NCBI GenBank assembly: GCA_922989275.2
Contig: OV277869.1
Location: 24,562,189 to 24,626,188 of the forward strand
DNA length: 64,000 bases
Reading direction: 5' to 3'
Origin: Gari tellinella
Lineage: Eukaryota; Mollusca; Bivalvia; Cardiida; Psammobiidae
Shown: piece after piece, positions 24,765-37,800 of the stretch
Position numbering within the stretch: the first letter of the stretch is position 1
Layout: every line of letters starts with the position of its first letter
Notes under the pieces: model-generated
What the model was told of the DNA's origin: nothing
Database searches by the model: none
Seen by the model: only the letters and a program-made list of their open reading frames with translations
Program-made: the position numbers and the translations under genes

Positions 24765-24830
24765 TTTGTTAAAATCACAACTGACTTTGATATTCACCGT
24801 AAATAATCCAACGCTACTGCAAACGGTACA

Positions 24831-25072
24831 GGGGCCCGTTTCATAAAACTTCGTACGACAAATGTTGTCGTAAGTCAGATTATAAAAGTCTCCATTATTA
24901 TTTATTTCTCAATCTAATCCTGTCTTGTGATATGTTTTTGGAATCGTCTTGAAAAGACGATTCCAAAAAGATGTCACAAGACAGGATTAGATAGAGAAAT
25001 TACAGATTAAATGAATTTAAAGTTTTGACTTACGACAACATTTGTCGTAAGAAGTTTTATGAAACGGGCCCC
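24831..25072. mobile_element. Family D MITE
   Basis: Terminal inverted repeats GGGGCCCGTTTCATAAAAC and GTTTTATGAAACGGGCCCC, subterminal ACAACATTTGTCG, and central hairpin GGAATCGTCTTGAAAAGACG. No open frame. Confidence 0.88.
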
Positions 25073-25521
25073 TGATCCTAATCCCAGGCAACGTTGGAAA
25101 AGAGATTTCTGATCCATGTGAACACATTTTGCGACGATCAAATGTCGTTTTCCTCTAATAGTATCTTATCGGCGCCATATGACCATTTCATGTGTCGCGG
25201 TGCCGTAAAACCCAACTCAATTAATCAATCATTCAATCTAAAAGTATCTTATACAGTGAGTTAACAGTTATCAACCCCTTCCGTGATTGTCATGACGTCA
25301 CCTGCTTTAAACAATTGTCGTCTGCCTTTTTTCTGAACTAATTCAACTGATACCGTAACTATTAACAACTCATATCGTTATAAGTATCAAACAATTTGAA
25401 TCCTGATCAGACGCCGCGTCACCCGGCGTCTGATCAGGATTCAAACGGTTTGAAACTAACCATTGTACTCGCGATAAGGCAGTGAATGCGTTAACTCTCT
25501 GCACGCTAAGTACGTGTCGTC

Positions 25522-25734
25522 TTAAACCTTTCTCTCTCAAGGACGCTTAAAAGCGCGTTTGCGAACAGTTTGGATCCTGATCAGACGCCGCGTAACGCGG
25601 CGTCTGATCGGGATCCAAACTGTATGACACTCGTATCGAAATTTTCAGTCAAATTGCTGTAAAATTTACTTTGAAACGATATTGCCAACAACAACATAGA
25701 AGCAGACGACAATGACACAGTGAAAGGGTAAAAA
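25522..25734. mobile_element. Family H-type MITE
   Basis: TTAAACCTTTCTCTCTCAAGG at the left, ACACAGTGAAAGGGTAA at the right, with a very regular GACGCCGCG hairpin at 25566-25625. Confidence 0.65.
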
Positions 25735-27117
25735 TCTCAAGAAACAGTCGAATCTCAATACATCGAATTTACTTAAATTAAACTTTATCATATTTCATAA
25801 ATTTATTTGTGTTTACCCTATCTCGGTGGAGTCGAACATACCCGTACTTCAAAGTTCAAACGTGGTTAACCAATATTTTAACTTTTAAATAAGGGTAAGT
25901 TCGAACAACGTTTATCTTTGAACTATGGTAATGTCGACTTTTAAAGCGAGTTCGAATTACTGAGTTTGACTCTATTGGCGTTTTTTAAGTTTTAACAATA
26001 TTTTTATCAAAGAAAAGGATTGGTAAACAGATAGAACATATGTGTTAGTTTTGTTTGAAATGGAATGAATAGCGTTTTCTCCACTGTGTATAATCCAAAA
26101 TCGACATTGAAACAATACGAGTGTAGATAGAAAAATATATCTAGAATATACAACATATTATATATTTATAATGAGACATTCAGACGGGCAGTATCTTTAT
26201 ACTATGCCATAGATATAAAAAAAAAAACACCTCTATATTATAATCACTACATTGTATCAATCATTAGGTATTTACGAAAGGTGATTGCTTAAAGCAAAAT
26301 GACAGTGAAACAGAGAGTTCCTTAAGGAGCTTTCTGTTTTAATTTAACCATGCTTTAAGCTGTAACCTGTCTTTTATACAGTCAATCAGCCTTCGTTTTA
26401 GTGGTCCTACTAGAGAGGTTTAACTCTGCAATTTCTTGTCCTAAAAAGCGACCATTTAAAACTGACAGGTTTTATACAAATTACAATACAGTCCCTTCAC
26501 TGTCATGACGCCATATGCTTTAAACAAATGTCTTCTGCATTTATTTCGTAAATTTAAACTTTACATTTTATTGTCATACATTTGCGTTTCATTTTTATCG
26601 AAAAGGAAAAGAAAAAATACTTCCCTTCTACAAAATGTATAAAAGCAGCGAAACACAACCTTCAAATGAAACACTGGGACGTTTCAATGAGCCATAGATT
26701 AATGCAAAATATGTTGGATATGCAGCGTTGTAAGACTGGCATTACAGTAAAAGCGAAAGCATCTTTAGGAACGTTCTGTAATACTACTGTTCTGCTACGC
26801 ACACGCGTGTCCGGTGAACTTTAAATTCCTCTTCGAATAGTGTCCCCTGCTTAGCAGTGAAAGTAAGTGTTATGGTCCGAGAAATAGTATTCCTTTTCCA
26901 TAGCCTCCGGTAACTCGGCATCTGACCAGGCTTAAAATCATTTGCCACTCAAGCTAAAATAATTGTCATTGTGATAAAATAAGTGTTACTTTCTACACTT
27001 AAGTGCTTTGCATTTGCGGGTTAAGCTGAACTAAATAACGTCTTCTTCTATTGCCACTAAGGTTAAGTATTTCTTTAATAGCTTCTATTCCTTTTCTAGG
27101 ATTCTCTCCTGTGGATC

Positions 27118-27215
27118 CGCGCATGCTTACACTATAGATTATAGATTTGTAGTGTAGACGAGCATGCTAACACTTTATAGATTATAGGTTTGTAGTGTAG
27201 ACGGTGGATGCTCCA
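27118..27215. repeat. Tandem pair, about 50 bp unit
   Basis: Two adjacent units each reading GCATGCT, ACACT, ATAGATTATAG and TTTGTAGTGTAGACG. Noncoding. Confidence 0.7.
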
Positions 27216-28297
27216 CTTTCTGACCCGGCCTCACTTTGGTTTCCTGAGCTTTTGTCTCCCTGCAAATTTAAAATAAACTACAATGTACCTTCCCTACAAC
27301 GGCCCTCCCAACAACGACTCCCTCCTTACACTTGACCGACTCTTGCCGCTGTTCCCTAAACAAGACATTTATATCCAACATTTTCATGACTGCAATGTTG
27401 TCGACGGCTGTTTTTCTCAAATGTACATCCATGTGGAAATTTTGATAGAATAAATATAATATCGAGTGACAAACAGCTTGAATCCAGAGGAGACCCCGTC
27501 GTTTTTTTCGCTTGAACGCCAAAACAATTAGTTCATTTCTTATATTTAATATATATTTGCTGTAAACTCTAATACATTTTGTTAGTACGCGTGTATGTTA
27601 AATCCATATTAGAGGTTTATAACACGAATAATGTGTACCCTATAGGAAACAGGCATGGCCGCATTACTAAAGCTTTGTACATTCAAAAGCAAAAAAAAAA
27701 TCCATTGTTTACATTTAAACGTCATCAACTTGACAGTTTGGCGCGAAAATGCTGATTTGACGTCATTTGGAAATGTCTTCATTTTTAAAGTATAGGATAA
27801 ATATATCGATTTTTTTCGTCATAGAGAAATGCAGACAGCTGCTGTTTATAAGGTATATTAATTGTCTTGCAATTTATCTCATTAATAAAGAAGAATGTAG
27901 TCGGTAATCATGGTTTCCGTTAATAGGAAGGTTAAGAACAAAATTTTGAAAAATCCGCTAAATGTTTGCTGTCCGAGCTCCAAAGAATAATTCGCGAATG
28001 AAAAATGCATATGCCCCGCCTCCTCTGCGAAACTTGTCAACAATTTCCCGCCTCCTTGAGAAGTTGCATATTATACGAATTAAAAGACTCATTTTTCAAT
28101 GGAATTGAATGAGGTGAATGTAAATATTCTAAATTTGAAACAAGGTGCTTTTAAATGTATTATAAAAGCAGACTTGGTCAACGCTATTTTGCTGGACATT
28201 TCTAGTAAGTTTTTCATTTTGCAAGACATGTTATAACTTAAAACATGGGCGTCTCATGAAGATTTGGTTTGCGTTATCATGAACCAAGATGCTTAAA

Positions 28298-28407
28298 AAG
28301 CGTTTGAGATTAGTCTGAGATGGTTGTCACGCATTTTATTGGTCAGATTTGAGCAAAATACTCAAAGCTGACCAATCAAAAGCTTGAAAACGATCTCAGT
28401 CTCAAAT
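28298..28407. repeat. Foldback hairpin family E
   Basis: Inverted repeat with AAGCGTTTGAG at the outside and TTGGTCAGATTTGAGC and complement inside. Confidence 0.75.
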
Positions 28408-28696
28408 TACAGGTTGTATGCAAGCGGCCAAATATACGACACAATAATGACAGTTAAGGTAATTGTTAAAGATTTGGTATGTTAACCAATTACTAAATAA
28501 ATACGCCTTTTAAGCCTTTACTTTATTCATTCACTGAAAAGAATAGTTCCACACTATACAGTCACGAATATACACCATAAGAAATATTTTCTATATTATA
28601 GCAGATGATCGATTAAAACAGACTGAAAGTAAATGCATATTCATTTAGTATTTGATCAATCAAATGCCCTGGTAAAATACTGAAGGGTAAACTTAC

Positions 28697-28885
28697 GCTA
28701 AATGCTGGGTTGGCTTGCCCTTCTTTACGTTTTACGAGGACGGCATCTCCGTAAGCTGGAGGAGACTCTACGTTGTACATATATCTAGTGCCTGCATTGA
28801 TATTGTCTATAGTCTCCTCACCATAGTCCTCTGGTCTCATCTGATGATCCTTAAAACATCTAGGTCGTATGGTTCTTTTGAATGT
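28697..28885 (-). CDS. SLC6 gene, exon 14 (C-terminal tail)
   Basis: Acceptor TTGCTCTAG; encodes TFKRTIRPR, a tail rich in Pro/Asp/Glu, and ends QANPAFS before a strong donor GTAAGT at 28696. If the donor is not used, the frame continues 28 more residues to a stop at 28613. If it is used, at least one more exon lies at lower coordinates. I could not identify it. Confidence 0.85.
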
Positions 28886-31800
28886 CTAGAGCAATGGAAT
28901 AGGTAGAACATGTTGAGTAAGTCTTACTTGAGTTTATACAGTGGAGAAGACGTTAGTCTTTACCAATAAACACGTTTACGCAAAACTTATTATTCACATT
29001 GCAAACAATTTGGAGCCAGTTCAGACGCCGGGTAACCCGGCGTCTGATCGGGCTCCAAACTGTATGCCACTCAGATTAACATGAATAGTCATTTCGAAAC
29101 GTTGTCCATTTCTAAGTTTTATTGCAATGCGTTTGCGATTCGTTTGCGTTTTTTTTCTATATTTCGAAGGACAAATTATTGACGAAGTTTTGAAAAACTC
29201 GATTTTACAAAATATCTGCATTTGTATTTTGACAAGAGGGACATAATGGCCCTTACTCGCTAATCTGGTAGCCCTCTATTAAGATCATTACGACTTATGA
29301 TAGCATTCAAGTGACCAGGGGCCCGTTTCATAAACTGTCGTACGACAAATGTTGTCGTAAGTCATAACTTTAATATACAAATGTACATTTAATTTCTGAT
29401 TTCTCTATCTAATCCTGTCTTGTGACATCTCTTTGGAATCATCTTTTCAAGACGATTCCAAAGAGATGTCACAAGATAGGATTATATGGAGAAATAAATA
29501 AATCGATACTTTTATAATCTGACTTACGACACCATTTGTCGTACGAAGTTTTATGAAACGGTCTAAGGGTCCAAAACGATCGCCTGTTATGGATTGGTTA
29601 AATTTGTGACATATAAAACAGTTTTTATATGCCGCAAACTGTGTCGCATCAGCCAATCAGATTGAAGGAAATAGATTATGACAGAATAAGGGTTATTTAA
29701 CCCTTTCCCTTATAGAAGCGACTTTTAGCGCATTCATTTTATTCATCCGCAAAAGAAAATAGTTCCATTTTATACTGTCATGAATATGTACCATAAGAAA
29801 TATTTTCTATATCCTAGCAGATAGTAACTTAAAGCAGGCTGAAAGAAAAGCAGAATGCGCCCTAGGGCGCATTCTGCTTTACTTTCAACCTGCTTTAATA
29901 GGTCTTATATCTTAACTACTAGAAACAGGCTATGGGGTAAAGGGTTAAGCAGTAAAATCCTATAGATTTTGCAAATTATAGAAGTACTCACTTCCCAGTC
30001 GCCGCCATATTGGATAATGTGGTAAAGCCAACCAAGGGGAATCCACGACGCTGCAAATGCCGCCATTGTCCATCCTATACCGACGGCCCATTTAGGGTAG
30101 ACATATCTTCCCTTTGGACGGTCATAGTAGAGTTCTGAGTAATTGACGGTGCTCATGACAAACACAACCTTTAATATAGATGATTGTAATTAATGTTTTC
30201 AAATAGCAAGATTTCAAAACTTACAAGAGACACGACATTAGTGGAGAAGACGTTATTCACGGACTGTCTCGGTGCTTGTAGTATCATCCATATTGTGTAT
30301 TGTCCATAGGGTAGATCATTTCGTGTGAAGAAACGAACAGGCGGTGCAGACTGTGGTGAGACGCCGCAAGTTGCCGCATCTCACCAGGGTCTACATTGTT
30401 TACTGATGCCTGTTGTATGGAGTATATGTATTAATGGATAAATAGACACATTTCTTACCATACAGAAGAGCGGAGAAAGAACAGTCCAGCTGACTTTCAT
30501 GTAGGGGTTGATTCTAAATCCGTACATCATCTCCAGGTTGTCATAGAAACGGCGAACACCTGAAGAAATACGTATCCGTGGAAACGATTGATTGAAGTTT
30601 AACTTAACCGTTAAAATGCAGCAATGTTATCTAAGAAAAGTAAATTCATACCAGTCGTGCAATAGAACACGCTGAGATGCGTAGTAATTACATCACAAGA
30701 CCGTAGGCCGAAAGGTTTAATTACAAGCATCTCAACGACTACCCGTGTTCTATTTCACCATAATACACTGGTATGATTTTATAATTTCTATTCTAACAAC
30801 TCAATTTTACTACATGTACAATTTGAACCGCCACAACGGCGCTATATTTCTTGATGTACGAATTTTCGAAGCCATATTACGTCACATCAAGCTGTTACAG
30901 CGCGTGCGTCAAGCTATGCGTTCCTTCTTTGTTTATATAGGGGTGCGCGCGAGGTGTGTTGGAATTGTCATCTGTGAACAGGTTAACGATTTTATTTGAT
31001 ATCAGGACAGGGTTTGCACTGTTTGTCAAACTTTTCGATCTTTTTAGAGTCAATGTTAAATTGTTATTTAACAGAAAACGGGAGAGTCCATTTGGAAATA
31101 CAACATAGTAAGAGGCGATGGCATTGATAAATGAAGTATATATAGATGATTCAGGGTTCCGGACAGGAGGAAGTAAACTGAGCAAATATAAGATTTTTTC
31201 ACTCATTTCAGCACCAAATCCAATGGTGTTACTACTCATTAAAATCGTCTATTCGAGGCGATTCTAATGAGTAGTGACACCATACGGTTTAATGCAGAAA
31301 TAAAAATTGTATTCGTTTTAAATAGTCCCCTTATCTAGAGCTCTGCAGCTATAGAAGAAAACCCTCAACATTGTGGGACTCATAGAAAAACTCAGAATTC
31401 GGTGACAAGTTATATTTTCAACATTTTAAAAGTGTGCTTACCATACAGCCATGCTATAGCGATACACATAAAACAGGCGACGAATAGAATGATCCTACTT
31501 CCGGAATAATAGTCAAACAGCTGGAACACGTACATGCCACCCTACAAGATACAAAATATACGTACGGTTAAAAGCCCCTCTATTACGATCACCAAATGAG
31601 GTTAATGCATGGGACTGCTTAAAGCGATATTTATAAACGGTTGCAGTATTGAATTTATTGAACTCTTTGGATAAAATGATAAGTTGCTCGCTAAATGCTC
31701 GAGACCAAATAGTCTATCCAACTTGTTCAATAAATTCAATACTGAAAACACACTTGTGAAATATCCTCTATGTATTATATAACATTATTTGGGTATAGTT

Positions 31801-34800
31801 AAACAACTTAACATACAAAAATATATATGTACCCTGCTTTAAACGAAAACGGTTCATATATAAACAATTGAAACACGTACATTTCGGTCTAAAAAACGTA
31901 TTACAAATACGTGTAGTTGAAATGATAGTGTCATTACATGAACAATTCTTATCAGAAATGTGTGAATCATATAGTATTAAATGATTAGATTCAAATAACT
32001 AACCCATTACTCCATAAAATCGCCTTTTTTAAGAATTAACACAAGTTATCGACCTCTGATATGGCTACAAACTGTTTGCATCGGGCACAAGACTTTTATT
32101 AGTGTTTTCTTCTGACCTGTCGGAGTTATTTTTTGATTGGAACATTCTAAAACTTTCAAAGGGATGAGTTTTCTCTACATACGGTTAATGATACGGATAC
32201 ATGTAGCTGTAGTTTTTGTGCGCAATGTACAGTAGAGGATACCTTATTCTTTCCCGTTTTAAACGCAAACGCAATGCATTAAACTGTGGAAATTTACTTT
32301 AAGAAATTTTAATTATATTTTTAATCTGAGTAGCAAACAGGTTGGAGCCTGATCAGACGCCGGGTAACCCGGCGTCTGATCTGGCTCCAACCTGTTTGCA
32401 GTGGAAATAATAGTTTTAGTATATAAATGCGTTTGTTTGGAAAGAATAAAATATCAGTAAAGTTAGCGCAAGGGTCTCGTGCTGCACGAGGATCATGTTA
32501 TCTCAAGTTGGAAAGTGTACGACTATATAGATCCGATATTACCCTGTTATCTATTTACCATTATGTAATAGATACCGTTCGCGTTTCGCTTTAAAAGAGT
32601 CCGCTAACAAGGGTAAGAGTATTTTTTGATATTTCTCATTATTTGTTTTAATTTGATTGACAAACAGTTTGGAGCCGCTCAGACGCCGAGTTACCCGGCG
32701 TCTGATCAGACTCCAAACTGTTTGCAATGGAATCAATAGTTTAATCGTAAACGCGTTTGTTGGGAAAGAATAACGTTTTTTCCACTGTAGCATTACAAGG
32801 GTTGCCTCGTCCAACCCCGGGCAGTGCAAGTGTTAAACAGGTGACAGCATGCTCACCACGTGCATCACGCCCGTAAAAAGTATACAATAACAGAAAGTAA
32901 AACTGTCCGGTAACAGAAAAAAGTGTCAGGTATCAGATGTAAGAGGACACTTTTTGAATAGCTCTGCGGGGGGTATCTGCGTATAAGAACTATTCCGCTC
33001 TAAAAATAACTCCGACAGGTCAGAAAAATCGAACAATAGCATGATTTAAACATTTATTGGGACAGAATAACGTCTTCTCAATACAGTAAAACCTCTCGAT
33101 CACTAAAAGAAAGGCATTTGATTTTTAAAAGATATGTGACAGCTTAAAGCGAAAGTGACAGTAAAACAGAAAGCTACTAAAGGAGTTTTCTGTTTTAATG
33201 TCACCTTACTTTAAGCAGTTACTTGCCTCGCACAAACTAATTAACATACTTACGAGGTCGTTATAGAGAGTTTTTTACTGCAGTAGTTTATTCTGTCAAA
33301 AGATCATATTACTTACCGGACACACCATCGGTAGGCCCACCAGAAATTGCAGTATACATACGAATCCTATGAACACTTCTCGCCTGTGACCTTTCCTCAA
33401 GAAGTTTGGCCATTGATCAACTATAGCCGTTACAACTCCCTCAACACCTACGAACTGAATAACAAAATAAACATTTTCGTCTGATTTCATTTTTCAAATT
33501 TGAATTTAAGTAGATCTATTTTGAGTTAAGTCTTAAGACATTTTGCAATGATTCTCAAACAGTTTGGTTCCTGATCAGACGCCGCGTAACGCGGCGTCTG
33601 GTCAGGATCCAAACAGTTTGCAAAAAATGTCATTGTCGACCTCGATAACTCAAATTATTTATTTGTCGTCTCCAAATTATCACAAAGTTCATAAAAAACC
33701 TATTCATGGTAAAATTTTACGTCAATTTTATCAGGATCCAAACACACTGTTTAGCATCATTGACAGCGAAAGGGTTTAAAGGTATGTTCCTTCCTTCAGA
33801 GTGTCAAACAATTTGGATCATGACATGATGATGATAAATGCGTTTTACCTTTTACTAAGACATTACCTGGCTGTCCAGTCCTAGGAGAATTATCATCAGA
33901 AAGAACATGATAGACCAGAACGGTGCACCTGGCATCAACGTCAATGCTTTAGGGTAGGCGATAAACGCAAGCCCGGGACCTGAAGATGGAATAAACATTA
34001 TAAACACCTTGTGTATTAGAAAGAAAATGATAGACAAGAACGGTGCATCAGGCTCAACGTCAAGGCTTTAGGGTAGGTAATGAACGCAAGTCCGGGACCT
34101 GAAGATGGAATAAACATTATAAAGACAGAGTACATAAGAAAGACCATGATAGACCAGAACGGTGCACCTAGCATCAACGTCAAAGCTTTAGGGTAGGTAA
34201 TGAATGCAAGACCGGGACCTGAAGATGGAAGAAATGTTATAAAGACAGAGTACATTGGGAAGATCATGAGAGACCAGAACGGTGCACCTGGCATTAACGT
34301 CAAAGCTTTAGGATAGGCAATAAACGCAAGTCCGGGACCTGCAGATGGAAGAAATGTTATAAAGACAGAGTACATTAGGAAGATGATGATAGACCAGAAC
34401 GGTGCATCAGGCTCAACGTCAAGGCTTTAGGGTAGGTAATGAACGCAAGTCCGGGACCTGAAGATGGAATAAACATTATAAAGACAGAGTACATTAGGAA
34501 GATCATGATAGACCAGAACGGTGCACCAGGCTCAACGTCAAGGCTGTAGGATAGGTAATGAACGCAAGTCCGGGACCTGAAGATGGAAGAAATGTTATAA
34601 AGACAGAGTACATTGGGAAGATCATGATAGACCAGAACGGTGCACCTGGCATCTACGTACATGTAACAGCTTAAGGGTAAATAATAATCGCAAGACCGGG
34701 GCCTGAAGATAGAAAGTACAATCACAATTTCAACACGTATGTAAAATAAAACATGTAAATACAGTAAACAGTCTGCTTAGTCAATTCAATTCAATTCAAT

Positions 34801-37800
34801 TCAATGCAGAAACTGGAACTAGGTAATGAGTTATATGTGTAGACACTAGAGAAATGCTGTTTTTTGTGACCCATATACAGTGAAGAAGATGTCATTTACC
34901 ACGTCTTAACACTTTATCCCATAGCATGCTCCTAGTTTTCAATTCAGTTTACCACTTAGAGCAGGTTGCTTTACTTTCCGCCTACTTTAAGCTATGATCT
35001 GATAGGATGTAGAAAACATGTATTATGGTACATGACCGTATAAATTGGAACTATTTTCTTCATTGAAGGAATAAACAAAATGTGCTAAAAGGTGCTTCTA
35101 CCATGTATGGTATGAGGGAAAGGAGTTAAGTTTGGCTTTCTCATTAGTATGGCTCATATGGCAAACAAGAAGACTTATCCCCGTCGTGTTTAAATGAACA
35201 GCAGAGAAAACGATATCCTTTCCCGTTTAAACGCAAACGAAAAGCAAATGAAATGCAATAAAACATAGAAAATGATGACTTTTTGAAAAAATGTTAGGAC
35301 TCATTTTAACTTTAGTGGTAAACAGTTTGATCTTGCTCAAAACTGTTTGGATTGGACATAAAAGTTTAAGCGTGAACGCATGTAATGGGAAAGAATATCA
35401 TCTTCTTCATTGTACATGTAGCAACTTACCTGACTCGGCGACGTCTTCTATTGGCTTGTTTTGAATATGCGACATATGCCCTAATATAGAGAATATGATG
35501 AACCCGGCGAATACACTGGTCCCGCTGTTAGTTAGGGCAAAAATGATACAGTCTCTGAAAACAAATATAACATAGGAATGACGGTAAGGTTGCAGAAATA
35601 CAGGTCCATGTGGGGTGGGGTACAATGACTTTTAAATCACTATTTTAATCATGCCATTAATCTTTTAAAAATTTGACTCATTTTAAAATTTATTTTTATA
35701 ACTAATTATAACAATTCTTATAATCTTAGTACATGTTATTATATTGAAAGAATTGATTTCCATGTAAATTCATAAGAGGTTAGTTTGGTTGTTTTTTTTT
35801 TTGCTATATTGTAAATGTAGTTATTTGTCTTTTCTCACATTATAAGTACATTTATATAATTTCATGTGAATCGCGTTTGAATGCACAACTCCTGTGCGAA
35901 AAGAGCGCTATATAAATCTTGTAAAATAAGAAATAGATAATAAAACAACACAGCCTTTCTTAGCCGATTACATGTAACTCTTTCACTGCCGTGACGTCAC
36001 CTATTTTAAAGAATTGTGTCTGCTTTTGACACTGTTTGACACTCGTGTTTAAGATTGTTCTATTGAAAAATGCATGAATTTAAATTTTACAAGGTTTGCA
36101 GGCGACAAATGCAAAGCAGACGATATAACGATTGGATAACTTCGGATTTTTTTCCGAATTTCTCCGGACCTACGGATTTTTTACGGAATAATCGGATTTT
36201 ATTCAAATCAGGTTTATTATTACAGTGTTCCCTCTCAACAACGGCCCTCCCAACAACGATTCCCTCCTTACAACGACCCTTGCCGCAATTCCCTAAACGG
36301 GACAATTATTTCTAACGCTTTTACTGCTGCAATGTCGTCTGCTTAAAATTGTCGCCTGCTGTTTTTCTCAAAATCACATAATCGACATTTTGACAGAAAA
36401 ATACTTAATGATGAGTGACAAACAGCTTGAATCCAGATCAGACACCGCGTAACGCGGCGTCTGATCTGGATTCAAGCTGTTTGTAAATGTAAACCAATTT
36501 CCCCTCTCTATATCGACTCCCTCTGTACAACGCACACAATCACTGTCTCCCATTGGTTGTCTTTGTAGAGAGGGAGCGCTGTATGTTATTTTGTTTGTAG
36601 ATTTATGTTTTATAAAGGTCATGTCTGTAAATGGTGTGATATATTGTTTTTAAAAAAAATGGCAAGAATAGCGCGTTAACCCGTTTTCATGAATAAGCAC
36701 CAACTTTTTTATCCTAGCAGGTTGTAGTTTAAAAACAGACTGGCCGTAAGGCAGAATGCGCTTTAAGGCACATTCTGCTTTACTTTCAACCTGTTTTAAG
36801 TGAATAAGTGGTCACATGTCTGCAAAACAGGAAACAGGCGATGGGGTAAGGGGTTGATTACGGTACGATTCCTAAAACATGCTTAATTTTTTTTTAAAAT
36901 GAACATCTTCGGATTATTTATCATGAACTTATTTCAGCCCTGGATTATCATGCATGGTTACTGCAGACGACACCTACTTGTAAGAGTTGTGATGGAACTT
37001 GTTGTAACTTCCCAGAACAGTGAGGGCACCAACAGCAATAGAATAAGAGAAGAAAATCTGGGTCCCGGCATCCACCCATACCTGAAAGAAAAGAGCAGGG
37101 CTCAAGTTGATACCAGCGGAGAAAACGTGATTCTTTCCCAAAAACGCGTTTACGCTAAAACTAATATGACCATTGAAAAAACAGTTTAGAGTCTGATCAG
37201 ACGCCGGGTTACCCAGAGACTGATTAGGCTCCAAACTGTTTGCCACTCAGATTAAAATAAAATAGAATAGTCAAAAAGTGTTTTTTCTCCATTTTATTGC
37301 AATGTGTTTGCGTTTCATTTGCTCTTAAACGGAAAAGAATAACGTCTTCTCAGCTAAACGCATTGAGATTTACCAGCAAACGGGTCATGTTCTATCTGCA
37401 AAATTTTCCCAGCAGCAATAATCCATGAATTTCGTGAATGCAAGGTCGTCTCAATCTTAGCATTTCGCCATATTCAATAGTACATTGTCCCGAACGTGTT
37501 AAAAACAAACTCTAGACATTAGCTTTCATGTTTTTGAGATTGCTTTTCCAATTATGCTATATCCAGTTTCTAGTTTACAAGATAAGTGACAACTTAGAGC
37601 AGATTGAAAGTAAATCAGAATGCACTTTAAGCTTCCATCAGCTAGATGTAGTAGAATATGTTTCTTATAGATAGACTGTTTTAATTGGTATTTTTCATTA
37701 GGAATCATTTTACATTATGTTGGAATTGCATGGCTAGCATTTGTCAACAAAATATATTGTCATACTTTTACCTGATTTTGCGTTTTAATAGCGGTTGATT

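Larger units (their letters stand above)
22635..28612. other. Intergenic, repeat-filled; possible site of missing SLC6 last exon
   Basis: No recognised coding exon. It contains the duplication's right flank, a palindrome (23412-23608), GACGCCG hairpins (about 23752-23815, 24270-24330, 25388-25452, 25566-25625), family D and H MITEs, a tandem pair at 27118-27215, a family G remnant (about 27285-27370) and hairpin E (28298-28407). The final exon of the downstream minus-strand gene should lie here if the exon 14 donor is used. Confidence 0.55.

Noticed and set aside
34016..34725. Separate genes encoding repeated [13 protein letters not shown] units
   Set aside because: These are copies of part of SLC6 exon 9 with intron sequence, lacking donors and ending in frameshifts or stops.
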